DNA of 64,000 bases from contig CACWOX010000013.1 in NCBI GenBank assembly GCA_902762615.1, positions 17,429 through 81,428 of the forward strand, read 5' to 3'. This DNA is from an uncultured Ruminococcus sp. Its GTDB lineage: Bacteria; Bacillota; Clostridia; Oscillospirales; Acutalibacteraceae. The position numbers and the translations under genes are program-made. This document shows, one piece after another, positions 35,542 to 43,683 of the stretch; the stretch's first letter is position 1, and each line of letters opens with the position of its first letter. The notes below the pieces were generated by a model, which searched no databases, was not told where the DNA came from, and saw only the letters and a list, made by a program, of their open reading frames with translations.

Positions 35542-36633
35542 TTACACATTAAAGAGGAAGTGAACCACGTCGCCATCCTTCATGACGTAATCCTTGCCCT
35601 CCGAGCGGAGAAGCCCCTTTTCGCGGGCAGCCGCCAGCGAACCAAGCTCGACGAGGCTGTCGTAATCAATCACCTCGGCGCGAATGAAGCCGCGCTCGAT
35701 GTCGGAGTGAATCTTGCCGGCTGCCTGCGGCGCTTTGGTGCCTTTGGTGATGGTCCATGCCCGAACCTCCGGCTGTCCGGCAGTCAGGAAGCTGATAAGA
35801 CCCAGCAGATGATATCCCGCGCGGATCAGACGGTCGAGTCCCGACTCCTCCAGACCCATTTCGCTGAGGAACATCAGCTTTTCCTCCGGCTCCATACCGC
35901 TGATTTCAGCCTCAATTTCGGCGCAGATGGGCAGTACCTCGCTGTTTTCCTCGGCAGCGATTGCTTTAACCACCGCCAGATGGGGGTTCTCTGTTCCCGA
36001 TGAGAAATCGTCCTCGCTTAAATTGGCGGCGTAAATGACCTTCTTGCTGGTGAGCAACGCGACGGTGGAGAGCATTTCCTGCTCTTCGTCGGTGAGCGTC
36101 ATCGTGCGGACAGCCTTGCCCGATTCCAGTACTTCCTTGACACGCTCGAAGAACTCCACCTCGGCGGCGAATTTTTTGTCGCCCTTCATTGCCTTTTTGG
36201 AGCGGTCAATCTTGCGCTCGACAAGTTCCAAGTCTGAGAGAATCAGTTCCAGATTGATTGTCTCTATGTCGCGTGCGGGGTCAATGCTGCCTTCGACGTG
36301 AATGATATCGTCGTTCTCGAAGCAGCGCACCACATGAACGATTGCGTCACATTCCCTGATATTCGAGAGGAATTTGTTGCCCAGACCTTCGCCCTTGCTG
36401 GCGCCCTTGACAAGACCCGCGATATCGACGAATTCCAGCGGTGCGTGGGTGATTTTTTCGGGGTTGTATATCTCAGCCAGCCTGTCAAGCCGCTTGTCAG
36501 GAACGTCCACCACGCCCACATTCGGCTCTATGGTGCAGAAGGGATAATTTGCCGACTGTGCGCCTGCGCTTGTGATTGCGTTGAAGAGGGTGCTCTTGCC
36601 TACATTCGGAAGTCCTACGATACCTAATTTCAT
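35542..36633 (-). CDS. ychF: Redox-regulated ATPase YchF
   Basis: A 363-residue OBG-family P-loop protein (universal, binds ribosomes, prefers ATP). P-loop [15 protein letters not shown], switch block [16 protein letters not shown]3 [20 protein letters not shown], a coiled-coil region and the TGS domain ([30 protein letters not shown]) are canonical. Ribosome binding site GGAGAT precedes the ATG at 36633. Confidence 0.97.
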   Translation of the reverse strand: MKLGIVGLPNVGKSTLFNAITSAGAQSANYPFCTIEPNVGVVDVPDKRLDRLAEIYNPEKITHAPLEFVDIAGLVKGASKGEGLGNKFLSNIRECDAIVHVVRCFENDDIIHVEGSIDPARDIETINLELILSDLELVERKIDRSKKAMKGDKKFAAEVEFFERVKEVLESGKAVRTMTLTDEEQEMLSTVALLTSKKVIYAANLSEDDFSSGTENPHLAVVKAIAAEENSEVLPICAEIEAEISGMEPEEKLMFLSEMGLEESGLDRLIRAGYHLLGLISFLTAGQPEVRAWTITKGTKAPQAAGKIHSDIERGFIRAEVIDYDSLVELGSLAAAREKGLLRSEGKDYVMKDGDVVHFLFNV

Positions 36634-36714
36634 ATTTATAATATCTCCTTTTATCTCGGTGGATTTAGCCTGAACAACAAACCAACAGGATTTGTATATT
36701 TGAATAACTGAATT

Positions 36715-36743
36715 ATTATATCACAATCTCACGATTATCTCAA
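36715..36743 (-). promoter_or_regulatory. Promoter of ychF
   Basis: On the minus strand TTGAGA, 17 bases, TATAAT. Confidence 0.7.
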
Positions 36744-36813
36744 TAGCTATCCGAAAGAATTTTTGTTTTCTTTTGTTATTCTTTTGTTATATTCCTTTCA
36801 TAAATAAACAAAC

Positions 36814-36858
36814 AGCGGTCGTTCCATGCCCTTTATACGCAGGCAAAGAATGACCGCT
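36814..36858 (-). terminator. Terminator of the lipoprotein operon
   Basis: On the minus strand AGCGGTC pairs with GACCGCT across an inner stem, followed by GTTTGTTTATTT. Confidence 0.75.
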
Positions 36859-36865
36859 ATAATTC

Positions 36866-37549
36866 TCAGTCGTTGAAGGTGACGCTGCTGCCCGAATCCT
36901 CCGGCTCCGAAGATGCCGGCGCATCGGAATCGGAAACAGGTGCGACGTTGGTGAAATCGCCGTTTTCCACCATGGAATTGGCGTCGTTGATGTAGCCCAT
37001 CATGATATTGAAGCTGGTGCTGTCGAGAATGATGTACCATTTGTCCTTTTCCCGCGTCAGATTGACCTTGCACTCGGTGGTGACGTGCGTTGCCTCGGAC
37101 AGCTCGGATTCACGCACGATCTCCTCCACCAGCGCCTCCCGCATTTCCTCGGCGGATATTCTGGCGCCGCCCAGCACGGTGTCCACATAATTGTTGGTCA
37201 CTGTGGAGGCTGCCCGGGAATATATCTCGCGCAGATCGACCGTGGTGACATTCAGCACAGCCGCTCCGTTTGCGCCGGAGGTCTGAATGTCAATGATCTC
37301 GATCTCCAGCGTCTTTGACACAGCGTCCACAATCTTGCGTGTTCCGCTTTTGTCGCCGCTGTCAAAGCTCAGTCCGTCGTAATCCTTGACGTAATTGAAA
37401 GCCGCCTTGTAGCTGCAATCGTTCATGCGCTTGTTGAAGCGCTTGATAGCCTGTTCCGGAGTCTCGGCGTCGTTGCAGGCGCAAAGCAGAAGCAGCGCAG
37501 CCGTCAGCAAAAACGCGGCTGCCGCCCTGATTCTTGATTTGAATTTCAA
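36866..37549 (-). CDS. Small lipoprotein of unknown function
   Basis: A 227-residue protein with a lipoprotein signal (basic start, hydrophobic core, lipobox LLLCAC with the lipid Cys near residue 24). The outer part begins with TPEQAIKRFNKRMNDCSY, resembling small NTF2-like lipoproteins, and ends in an acidic Ser/Pro tail. It follows the large lipoprotein gene at 37699-40221 in the same direction and probably shares its transcript. The lipobox context CACND recurs in the small lipoprotein at 49599-50024. Confidence 0.75.
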   Translation of the reverse strand: MKFKSRIRAAAAFLLTAALLLLCACNDAETPEQAIKRFNKRMNDCSYKAAFNYVKDYDGLSFDSGDKSGTRKIVDAVSKTLEIEIIDIQTSGANGAAVLNVTTVDLREIYSRAASTVTNNYVDTVLGGARISAEEMREALVEEIVRESELSEATHVTTECKVNLTREKDKWYIILDSTSFNIMMGYINDANSMVENGDFTNVAPVSDSDAPASSEPEDSGSSVTFND

Positions 37550-37698
37550 AATTTATCCTTCCCCTGTAAATGTGCGTATTTTCACGTTTTGCAAAAATTC
37601 TGCATCACATCAGATTGCAGACGGAGCTGCCATTTCAACGACGCACCCGTCTGCAATGATTGTCTTGGTCTTATTGTATCCCGTAATTGCCCGGAATA

Positions 37699-40221
37699 TC
37701 AGCCGTTTTCCTTTTTGCGGAGCATTCGGCGGAGGTTGAGTCCGGTATCCATGAGAATAAGTATCACAGCGCCCACAAAGAGCATCACATAGATCACCAC
37801 GGAATAATTGTATGCCCAGTCCATCTGCACAAAGAATCTCTTGCCATCAATACCCAGCACGTCAACCTTCGCCTCGAGGGAATCCTTGAGTCCCAGCATG
37901 TACCACGCCTGGAAGAGCGACGCGCATATGATCATAATGTCGCTCACGAGCTTGGGCAGAACATTGCGCAGCGTGAGAAGCAGGAAAATGACAAGCGGAA
38001 TGACAATCAGCACTACGTTGAAGTAGCTGCCCTCAAGCAGACGGTCGTTGATTTCCTTGCCCACTATCAGATCCCAGCCGGACACGCCCTTTGCCGAATT
38101 GAAGAATTCCAGCGGATTGAGCTGATTGCGTTCGGAATCCACGCCGGCGTAATTGAGTGCCACCAGCACGCCTGCCATAGCCGCGAAAAGCCTCATTGCG
38201 GTGGTGAAGAGCCACATATTTTCCGGCTCGTCGTCGTCCTCGTCAAGTCCGTCGTCGTCCTTGGGAGCGATGACCACCGCGTTGGCAGCCTCCTCGGGCG
38301 TTACCTCCATCATGGTCTGTGTGCCGTCAGGCAGCTTGACCAGAGCCATGGTCATGACCGCCTCCATTTTTTCCTCCTGACGCTTTCTGCGTCTGCGAAG
38401 CACCAGCCAGCTGAAGAACATGATCACAGCGCCGCAGCCGACGATAGCCAATGCGCCGATCAGCATGACAAATATCAGATTGATTCGCTGCACATGATAG
38501 GTGATGGTGAAGGTGTGAGAGGATATGGGATGATCAAATTCGCTCTGGGATTTGCCCATGAGCACATCGTTTTTGCCCTTGCCGTCGGAAGACGTCCAGC
38601 TGACGGAGCTTGCTTCACCCGCGCCGGTAAAGCCGTATTCAACAACGCCGGTGTAGCCTGATGCCTTGACGAATTCCGCAACGTCCACATTGACCGAAAC
38701 CGAGCGCTTGTTGTAGAGGGCAAATTTATCCGCGCCTTCCAGCTTGACGGAATTGCCTTCGCCGATGTACTTCTGAAGCACCGACGTGACCTCATCCGCC
38801 GTGCCTCTTGGTGTGGTAAGCACCACGGCGTACTGCGAACGGGAGGAATTGTAAGGCTCCACCGCCACGTCTATGCCGCTGCCTTTGAAGGCTTCCGCAA
38901 AATACTTTGCCGCAAACTGAGCGCCGGAATCGTCCTCGCCCACCTTGTAGGCAATCTTTATCTCCTGCGTCAGCTTGTCGTCACTGCTGATGTCAGTGGT
39001 GACGCAGACCTTTGCAATGTCGTAGACAGACGAAGAATAGATGGTTATGCTGGCGTCAGCAGCCTTCTCATACATCAGCACCAGCGTTTTGCCGTCGTCA
39101 TGAACGCCTTCTTCGCTCTTTGCCCTGCTGCCTGCGGCAACCGTGGACTTGGTTGCGTCAAATCTGCTGCCGTCCATATTGACATAGGTGAAGGTGACGT
39201 TTGACGTGCCGTCGCTGTTGCAGGGGAATTTGCCGAAGCTGACCTTTTCGGTGAGTATGCCGGTCTCGGAAAAGGCGGTATTGAGCGAGCCGTCGCTGAC
39301 ATACTGGAAGGAGCTGCCCGCGCCGAACACCTTGGCTGTACACTCGTCGATCAGTTCGGCATTGCCCTTGAAGGAAATACGGTAGCGGCTTGCGCCGTCG
39401 TCGTCGGATTTCCACTTGCCGGCGGCGTTTTCACCCGCACAGCTTTCCAGAAATTCCTGAATGTTGCTCTTGCCGAGCGCATCGACTGTCTTTTTGGGTA
39501 TTTTAATGGTAATCTCGCGCTCGTAGTCGCTTCCGTCCTTTTCCACATCGTGAACGGTGCGTATCTCGATGCTGTCGATCATGTATTTGGCTATGGTGTT
39601 GAGCTTGACCTTGGCCGAACCGAAGTTGTCATTGTCATAGGAGACGCCGTTCATTGTCACCTTGACAGTGTCGGTCATACTGGACACGTCTCTGGAGACG
39701 TTCAGCTCCTCCTTGAGCGCGGGCTTGACCCACGCCAGCAGATCCTTCGATTCAAAATCCTCGGTGATGGAAAAGCCGCTGGCAAAAAGATCCGCCTTGG
39801 GATCCTTGTATGTATACTGCACGGAAGGGTCGCGTCCGATCAGTTCCTTGACCTTTGCCTTGTAATCGTCGATACTGTCGAATTTCAGATGAAATACAAA
39901 TACCGCCTTGGTCTTTTTGTCGTTGGTGTATTTGCACTCGAAGGTCATCTGAGGCGGACACCTCTTGCTGAGAACGTCGGCAGCCTCCGACACCTTGAAC
40001 TTGGTGAACAGATTATTCTGATCCTCCAGCTCGTCGCAGGTAATCACACGTTCGCCCTTGAACTGACCGTCGATATTCAGGTCGGTGTTCATTCCGCAGC
40101 CTGTCATCAGCAGGACGGCGATGCAGCTCAGCATAAGCCAGAGCATTCTGATCCGCACTTTTCCGATACTGGCGTCAGAAACTGTCCGGGTGTTGGCTAA
40201 GATTTTTTCAGCTTTTTCCAC
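37699..40221 (-). CDS. Large lipoprotein with C-terminal membrane domain, unknown family
   Basis: An 840-residue protein. I start it at GTG 40221, preceded by AAGGGAGAG, rather than ATG 40260, which has no ribosome binding site. An unusually long n-region (about 28 residues) leads to a helix and the lipobox LLMTGC. About 560 extracellular residues follow, with repeated alpha-beta modules (for example KVKELIGRDPSVQYTYK, TVDALGKSNIQEFLESC). Then a helix and RRRRKRQEEK, an acidic cytoplasmic stretch (DDDGLDEDDDEPE) and three to four further helices. The polarity (lipid anchor outside, acidic loop inside) suggests a sensor or envelope-stress component. I do not recognise the family. Confidence 0.7.
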   Translation of the reverse strand: MEKAEKILANTRTVSDASIGKVRIRMLWLMLSCIAVLLMTGCGMNTDLNIDGQFKGERVITCDELEDQNNLFTKFKVSEAADVLSKRCPPQMTFECKYTNDKKTKAVFVFHLKFDSIDDYKAKVKELIGRDPSVQYTYKDPKADLFASGFSITEDFESKDLLAWVKPALKEELNVSRDVSSMTDTVKVTMNGVSYDNDNFGSAKVKLNTIAKYMIDSIEIRTVHDVEKDGSDYEREITIKIPKKTVDALGKSNIQEFLESCAGENAAGKWKSDDDGASRYRISFKGNAELIDECTAKVFGAGSSFQYVSDGSLNTAFSETGILTEKVSFGKFPCNSDGTSNVTFTYVNMDGSRFDATKSTVAAGSRAKSEEGVHDDGKTLVLMYEKAADASITIYSSSVYDIAKVCVTTDISSDDKLTQEIKIAYKVGEDDSGAQFAAKYFAEAFKGSGIDVAVEPYNSSRSQYAVVLTTPRGTADEVTSVLQKYIGEGNSVKLEGADKFALYNKRSVSVNVDVAEFVKASGYTGVVEYGFTGAGEASSVSWTSSDGKGKNDVLMGKSQSEFDHPISSHTFTITYHVQRINLIFVMLIGALAIVGCGAVIMFFSWLVLRRRRKRQEEKMEAVMTMALVKLPDGTQTMMEVTPEEAANAVVIAPKDDDGLDEDDDEPENMWLFTTAMRLFAAMAGVLVALNYAGVDSERNQLNPLEFFNSAKGVSGWDLIVGKEINDRLLEGSYFNVVLIVIPLVIFLLLTLRNVLPKLVSDIMIICASLFQAWYMLGLKDSLEAKVDVLGIDGKRFFVQMDWAYNYSVVIYVMLFVGAVILILMDTGLNLRRMLRKKENG

Positions 40222-40413
40222 ATTGATCTCTCCCTTGGCATTGATTTGATCAGGAATCATGAGACGTATTTCTTTTACACTATTATAAAATATAAAACCG
40301 GCGCAAGCCTATACAAGGATATTATATAATAAAAAACTCTCAACGTCAATCATGCAAAGGGCAAAATCTGAAATTTTATAATAATTTTTTATTACAAGGG
40401 CGGTATTATACTA

Positions 40414-40442
40414 TTGAAATTAACTACATATAATGCTATAAT
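40414..40442 (+). promoter_or_regulatory. Promoter of the TIR-LRR gene
   Basis: TTGAAA (40414-40419), 17 bases, perfect TATAAT (40437-40442); leader of about 40 bases. Confidence 0.8.
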
Positions 40443-40487
40443 ATGATTTGTCATAGTAAAATTATGTTTCTCAGGGAGATGATCGGC

Positions 40488-42011
40488 ATGAATGAAAAAT
40501 CTGACAATCGTACAAACGGCACGATCCGCTACTACTATGTCAGCTGCAATGCTGACGATTCAGCGCGTGTTTCGGCAGTCTGCCGCAGGATGAATCAAAT
40601 GGGCGCAGCCATCTGGCACGATAACGGCAATGTCAAGGGCGACGAATGGGTACGTCACATCACCGGCAGAATCAACGGCTGTCATGAATTTCTGCTGTTT
40701 GTCACAAAGGAACTGATGGCACGCGAGAACCGCTTTGTAAGAAACGAGTTCTTCTTTGCCAGAAAAAGCATGAAAAAAATGTACGCCGTCATGCTCGACG
40801 ATATTTCAGCCGAGGATGTAAATGACAGTCTCAGAAAATGGTTTTCCGAGATCAACGACATCTGCCGGATCATAAAGATTCCTGCCGGAACGCCGCCCTC
40901 CGATGCTGCGAAGCTGATCAACGACGTCATTCACTTTGCACCGGACAAGTCTGCCGATAATGACACAGCGGTCAAGTCTGCCGAACAAGTCAGGGCTGCC
41001 GAACAGGTCAAAGCTCCCGAACAAGTCAGGGCTGCCGAACAAGTCAAAGCTCCCGAACAAGTCAGGGCTGCCGAAGAGAACGCAGCTGACGGACAGGTCA
41101 AGGCGACGGAAAACGGCAAAAAACACGTTATAAGCAAAAAGACAGTCACAATCGGCATAGCAGCGGTATGTGTTGCGGTTCTGGCTGTACTTGGCACAGT
41201 GATGCTTCTGCACTCATTCAACAGCGACGATCCGTCATGTTATGTCTACGATGAGCAGTCTGATGGCATCATCATCACATCTCTGGCAAACGAAGAGCTT
41301 ACATCGCTCAGCATTCCCGAAAAAATTCAAGGCAAGCCGGTCATCATGATAGGAGAATCCGCTTTTTCGGGCTGCACCAGCCTTACTCATGTCAGAATTC
41401 CCGGCACCGTCAGGGAAATAGGCAACTCCGCCTTCATGTTCTGTGACAATCTGACCCACGTCGATATTCCCAATTCCGTCACAAAGATAGGCGCCTCGGC
41501 TTTTTCCGAATGCAAGGCGCTCAAAGGCATAACCCTTCCGAAATCCGTCGCCGAAATAAGCGATTCCGCCTTTCAGAACTGTGAGAGTCTCCGCTCCGTC
41601 AAAATTCCCGATTCGGTCAATAAAATAGGCGAATCGGCGTTTCTGGGCTGCGTCAGCCTGACCGGTATCCACATTCCCGATTCGGTCACATTCATCGGCG
41701 GCAACGCATTTGAGGGCTGTTCCGCGCTCAAAGAAGTCAGTATGTCCAATAATGTATCGCAGATAAACTATTCTGCCTTTGAGGGCTGCACCAGTCTGAC
41801 CGAAGCCGTCATACCCGAATCGGTCAGGGAAATTGGCGATTACGCCTTCTCCGGCTGCACCAAGCTCAGGAAGGCTGTGATTCCCGAATCGGTCGAAATC
41901 ATCGTGGACTCCGCATTTCTGGATTGTCCCGCACTCACGGTCTTCGGCAAGTCCAAATCCAGCGCGGAGCAATACGCTCAGGCGCATGATATTCCGTTTA
42001 AAGCGCAATGA
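40488..42011 (+). CDS. TIR domain - membrane helix - leucine-rich repeat protein
   Basis: A 507-residue protein of Toll-receptor-like composition. Residues 13-145 are a TIR domain: box 1 YYYVSCNADD, box 2 GAAIWHDNGNVKGDEW, then FLLFVTKE and RFVRNEFFFA. Glu53 in KGDEW aligns with the catalytic Glu of NAD-cleaving TIR domains. Residues 160-205 are a heptad-like linker of AEQVKAP/AEQVRAA repeats. A basic stretch (KKHVISKK) precedes one membrane helix (about 218-240), so the TIR should be inside and the C-terminus outside. The outer part has about nine BspA-type LRR_5 repeats (FxGCxxLxxVxIPxSVxxIG). Start ATG 40488 follows GGGAG; the ATG at 40443 has no such signal. A related LRR protein follows. 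Confidence 0.88.
   Translation: MNEKSDNRTNGTIRYYYVSCNADDSARVSAVCRRMNQMGAAIWHDNGNVKGDEWVRHITGRINGCHEFLLFVTKELMARENRFVRNEFFFARKSMKKMYAVMLDDISAEDVNDSLRKWFSEINDICRIIKIPAGTPPSDAAKLINDVIHFAPDKSADNDTAVKSAEQVRAAEQVKAPEQVRAAEQVKAPEQVRAAEENAADGQVKATENGKKHVISKKTVTIGIAAVCVAVLAVLGTVMLLHSFNSDDPSCYVYDEQSDGIIITSLANEELTSLSIPEKIQGKPVIMIGESAFSGCTSLTHVRIPGTVREIGNSAFMFCDNLTHVDIPNSVTKIGASAFSECKALKGITLPKSVAEISDSAFQNCESLRSVKIPDSVNKIGESAFLGCVSLTGIHIPDSVTFIGGNAFEGCSALKEVSMSNNVSQINYSAFEGCTSLTEAVIPESVREIGDYAFSGCTKLRKAVIPESVEIIVDSAFLDCPALTVFGKSKSSAEQYAQAHDIPFKAQ
40970..41075 (+). repeat. 21/42-bp coding repeat in the TIR-LRR linker
   Basis: Five near-identical 21-base units encode a seven-residue repeat (AEQV[K/R]A[A/P]), alternating in pairs of 42 bases. 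The heptad spacing would favour a coiled coil between the TIR domain and the membrane. Confidence 0.8.
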
Positions 42012-42083
42012 TGTTTCTTTGCCGCGGCAGGAGAATAAAAGGCTTCCGCTACAGAATTATTTACATAAATTATCTTCAAGCCG

Positions 42084-42112
42084 TTGACGATTATGTAAAA
42101 ACATGCTAAAAT
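42084..42112 (+). promoter_or_regulatory. Promoter of the second LRR gene
   Basis: TTGACG (42084-42089), 17 bases, TAAAAT (42107-42112). The leader then carries a hairpin GGCAAAG/CTTTGCC (about 42122-42150). Confidence 0.7.
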
Positions 42113-42179
42113 GACACTGTCGGCAAAGGGCTGAAAGTGTCTTTGCCTAAAATTTAATTACAGATTGAAGGAATGAATT

Positions 42180-43085
42180 ATGTCACAAGACAAGGTCAAA
42201 GAAGCGGCAAAATCCCCCAAAGGCAAAATTGCAGCAATCTGTTCGGTTGTCGTATTGCTTGCCATAGCAGGCATACTGGTATTCATCTTTACTAAAAGCG
42301 ACAGTCCCAAGGATTACAGCTATAAGCTGACGGTCACCGACGCCACCATAACAGGTCTGGAAAACAAAGGTCTGGAATCGCTGAAAATTCCAAGCAGCAT
42401 TGACGGCGTGCCTGTGACAAAAATAGGCGAGAATGCGTTTGCAAATTGCACTGCCATAACCTCAGTCAAACTTCCCGACACTCTCACAACGATCGGCAGT
42501 ACAGCATTTGACGGCTGTGTCAGCCTTGAGAGCATCAACATTCCGAATTCCACCGTTTCCATCGGCAGCGGATGTTTTTCCGGCTGTATCAGTCTGAAAA
42601 GTCTCTCCCTTCCCGATTCCGTTACGGAGATTGGTCCCTTTGCCTTTGCCAACTGCACTGAGCTGACCAAAATCAATATTCCCGATGGCGTCACTCAGAT
42701 TTCAACCAAGACCTTCATCGGCTGTTCCAAGCTGAAAAGTGTCAATATTCCGGAGCACGTCGCAGACATCGGCGGCGCCGCCTTCTGCAATTGCAGCAGT
42801 CTGAAAAAGATTACCATTCCCAATTATGTGACCCACATTGCAGCCAGCGCATTTGAAGGCTGTTCCAGTCTGACCAAGGTGGAAATTCCCAAATCCGTCA
42901 CGGGCATTTCCTCTTATGCCTTCTACAAGTGCGAAGGACTGACCCGCGTGGATATTCCGTTAACCGTCAAGGATATACAGGGACACGCCTTTGACGATTG
43001 TCCCAACCTCACCATTTACGGCGTAAAGGGTTCACGTGCTGAAATTTACGCAAGGGCAAACAACATTCCATTCAAAGAGCTGTAA
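42180..43085 (+). CDS. Membrane-anchored BspA-type leucine-rich repeat protein
   Basis: A 301-residue protein: a basic N-terminus without TIR domain, one membrane helix (AAICSVVVLLAIAGILVFIF, 20-39), then about nine LRR_5 repeats of 23 residues, very like those of the preceding TIR-LRR protein, down to the capping segment (SRAEIYARANNIPFKEL against SSAEQYAQAHDIPFKAQ). It appears to be a paralogue lacking the signalling domain. Own promoter, GAAGGA ribosome binding site and a terminator. Co-receptor, decoy or ligand are all possible; BspA-type LRR proteins are otherwise known as adhesins. Confidence 0.88.
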   Translation: MSQDKVKEAAKSPKGKIAAICSVVVLLAIAGILVFIFTKSDSPKDYSYKLTVTDATITGLENKGLESLKIPSSIDGVPVTKIGENAFANCTAITSVKLPDTLTTIGSTAFDGCVSLESINIPNSTVSIGSGCFSGCISLKSLSLPDSVTEIGPFAFANCTELTKINIPDGVTQISTKTFIGCSKLKSVNIPEHVADIGGAAFCNCSSLKKITIPNYVTHIAASAFEGCSSLTKVEIPKSVTGISSYAFYKCEGLTRVDIPLTVKDIQGHAFDDCPNLTIYGVKGSRAEIYARANNIPFKEL

Positions 43086-43142
43086 TTTTTCCGGCTCATG
43101 ACGTGCATCTGCGGGTGCCGTCCTTCACCAATCAAATATACA

Positions 43143-43185
43143 CAGCTGTACGGATTCATCAGAAATTCTGTGCGGCTGTTTTTTC
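43143..43185 (+). terminator. Terminator of the LRR gene
   Basis: CAGCTGTACGGA pairs, with two G-U pairs, with TCTGTGCGGCTG and is followed by six T. Confidence 0.8.
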
Positions 43186-43190
43186 TCCGC

Positions 43191-43507
43191 TAAATGGGAA
43201 TTAACGCTCGCAAGCTCGCTAAAGTTTGGAGTTTTTTAAAAGTTTGGAGTGTGGAGTTTGGAGTGTGGAGTTGATGAGCGCCTATCGGCGCTGGAATAAA
43301 GAAACGCTTCGCTTCTTGGTTGAAAGTGTGCCACTCTGCTTATAACTGTAATTTATTTCCACGCAAAAGTCCAATAGTAAAACCGGCAGTCATTTCTAAG
43401 AAGTGTAGCGATTTATATTACAAGGCGCGAATGCGCCTTCATTCACTCCAAACTCCACACTCCAAACTCCACACTCCAAACTCCACACTTCTATAAATTC
43501 CCATTTA
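43191..43507. mobile_element. MITE-like element with TA-bounded terminal inverted repeats
   Basis: TAAATGGGAATT at 43191-43202 is repeated in inverse at 43496-43507 (AATTCCCATTTA), giving ends of at least 12 bp bounded by TA. Inside, a 7-base repeat (TGGAGTG/TGGAGTT, 43228-43271) is matched on the other arm by its complement (CTCCAAACTCCACA units, 43446-43489). There are also hairpins GCGCC-TATC-GGCGC, AAGAA...TTCTT and AAGGCGC-GAAT-GCGCCTT. No coding capacity. The TA borders would fit an IS630/Tc1-type MITE. It makes up most of the 598-base gap before rimO. Confidence 0.6.
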
Positions 43508-43683
43508 CCACATTACTATTACAATCTAATAAAATATATCCACAGAGAGAATTTATCATAATACATACCGCTATCCTGAAAAAAATAAAAAAAACACAAA
43601 AACATCTGTAAAAAGTCCGAACTATATGATATAATGATTGAATAGAATAAAAAACACTCACTTTAAAGGAGAAATACGAAAAA

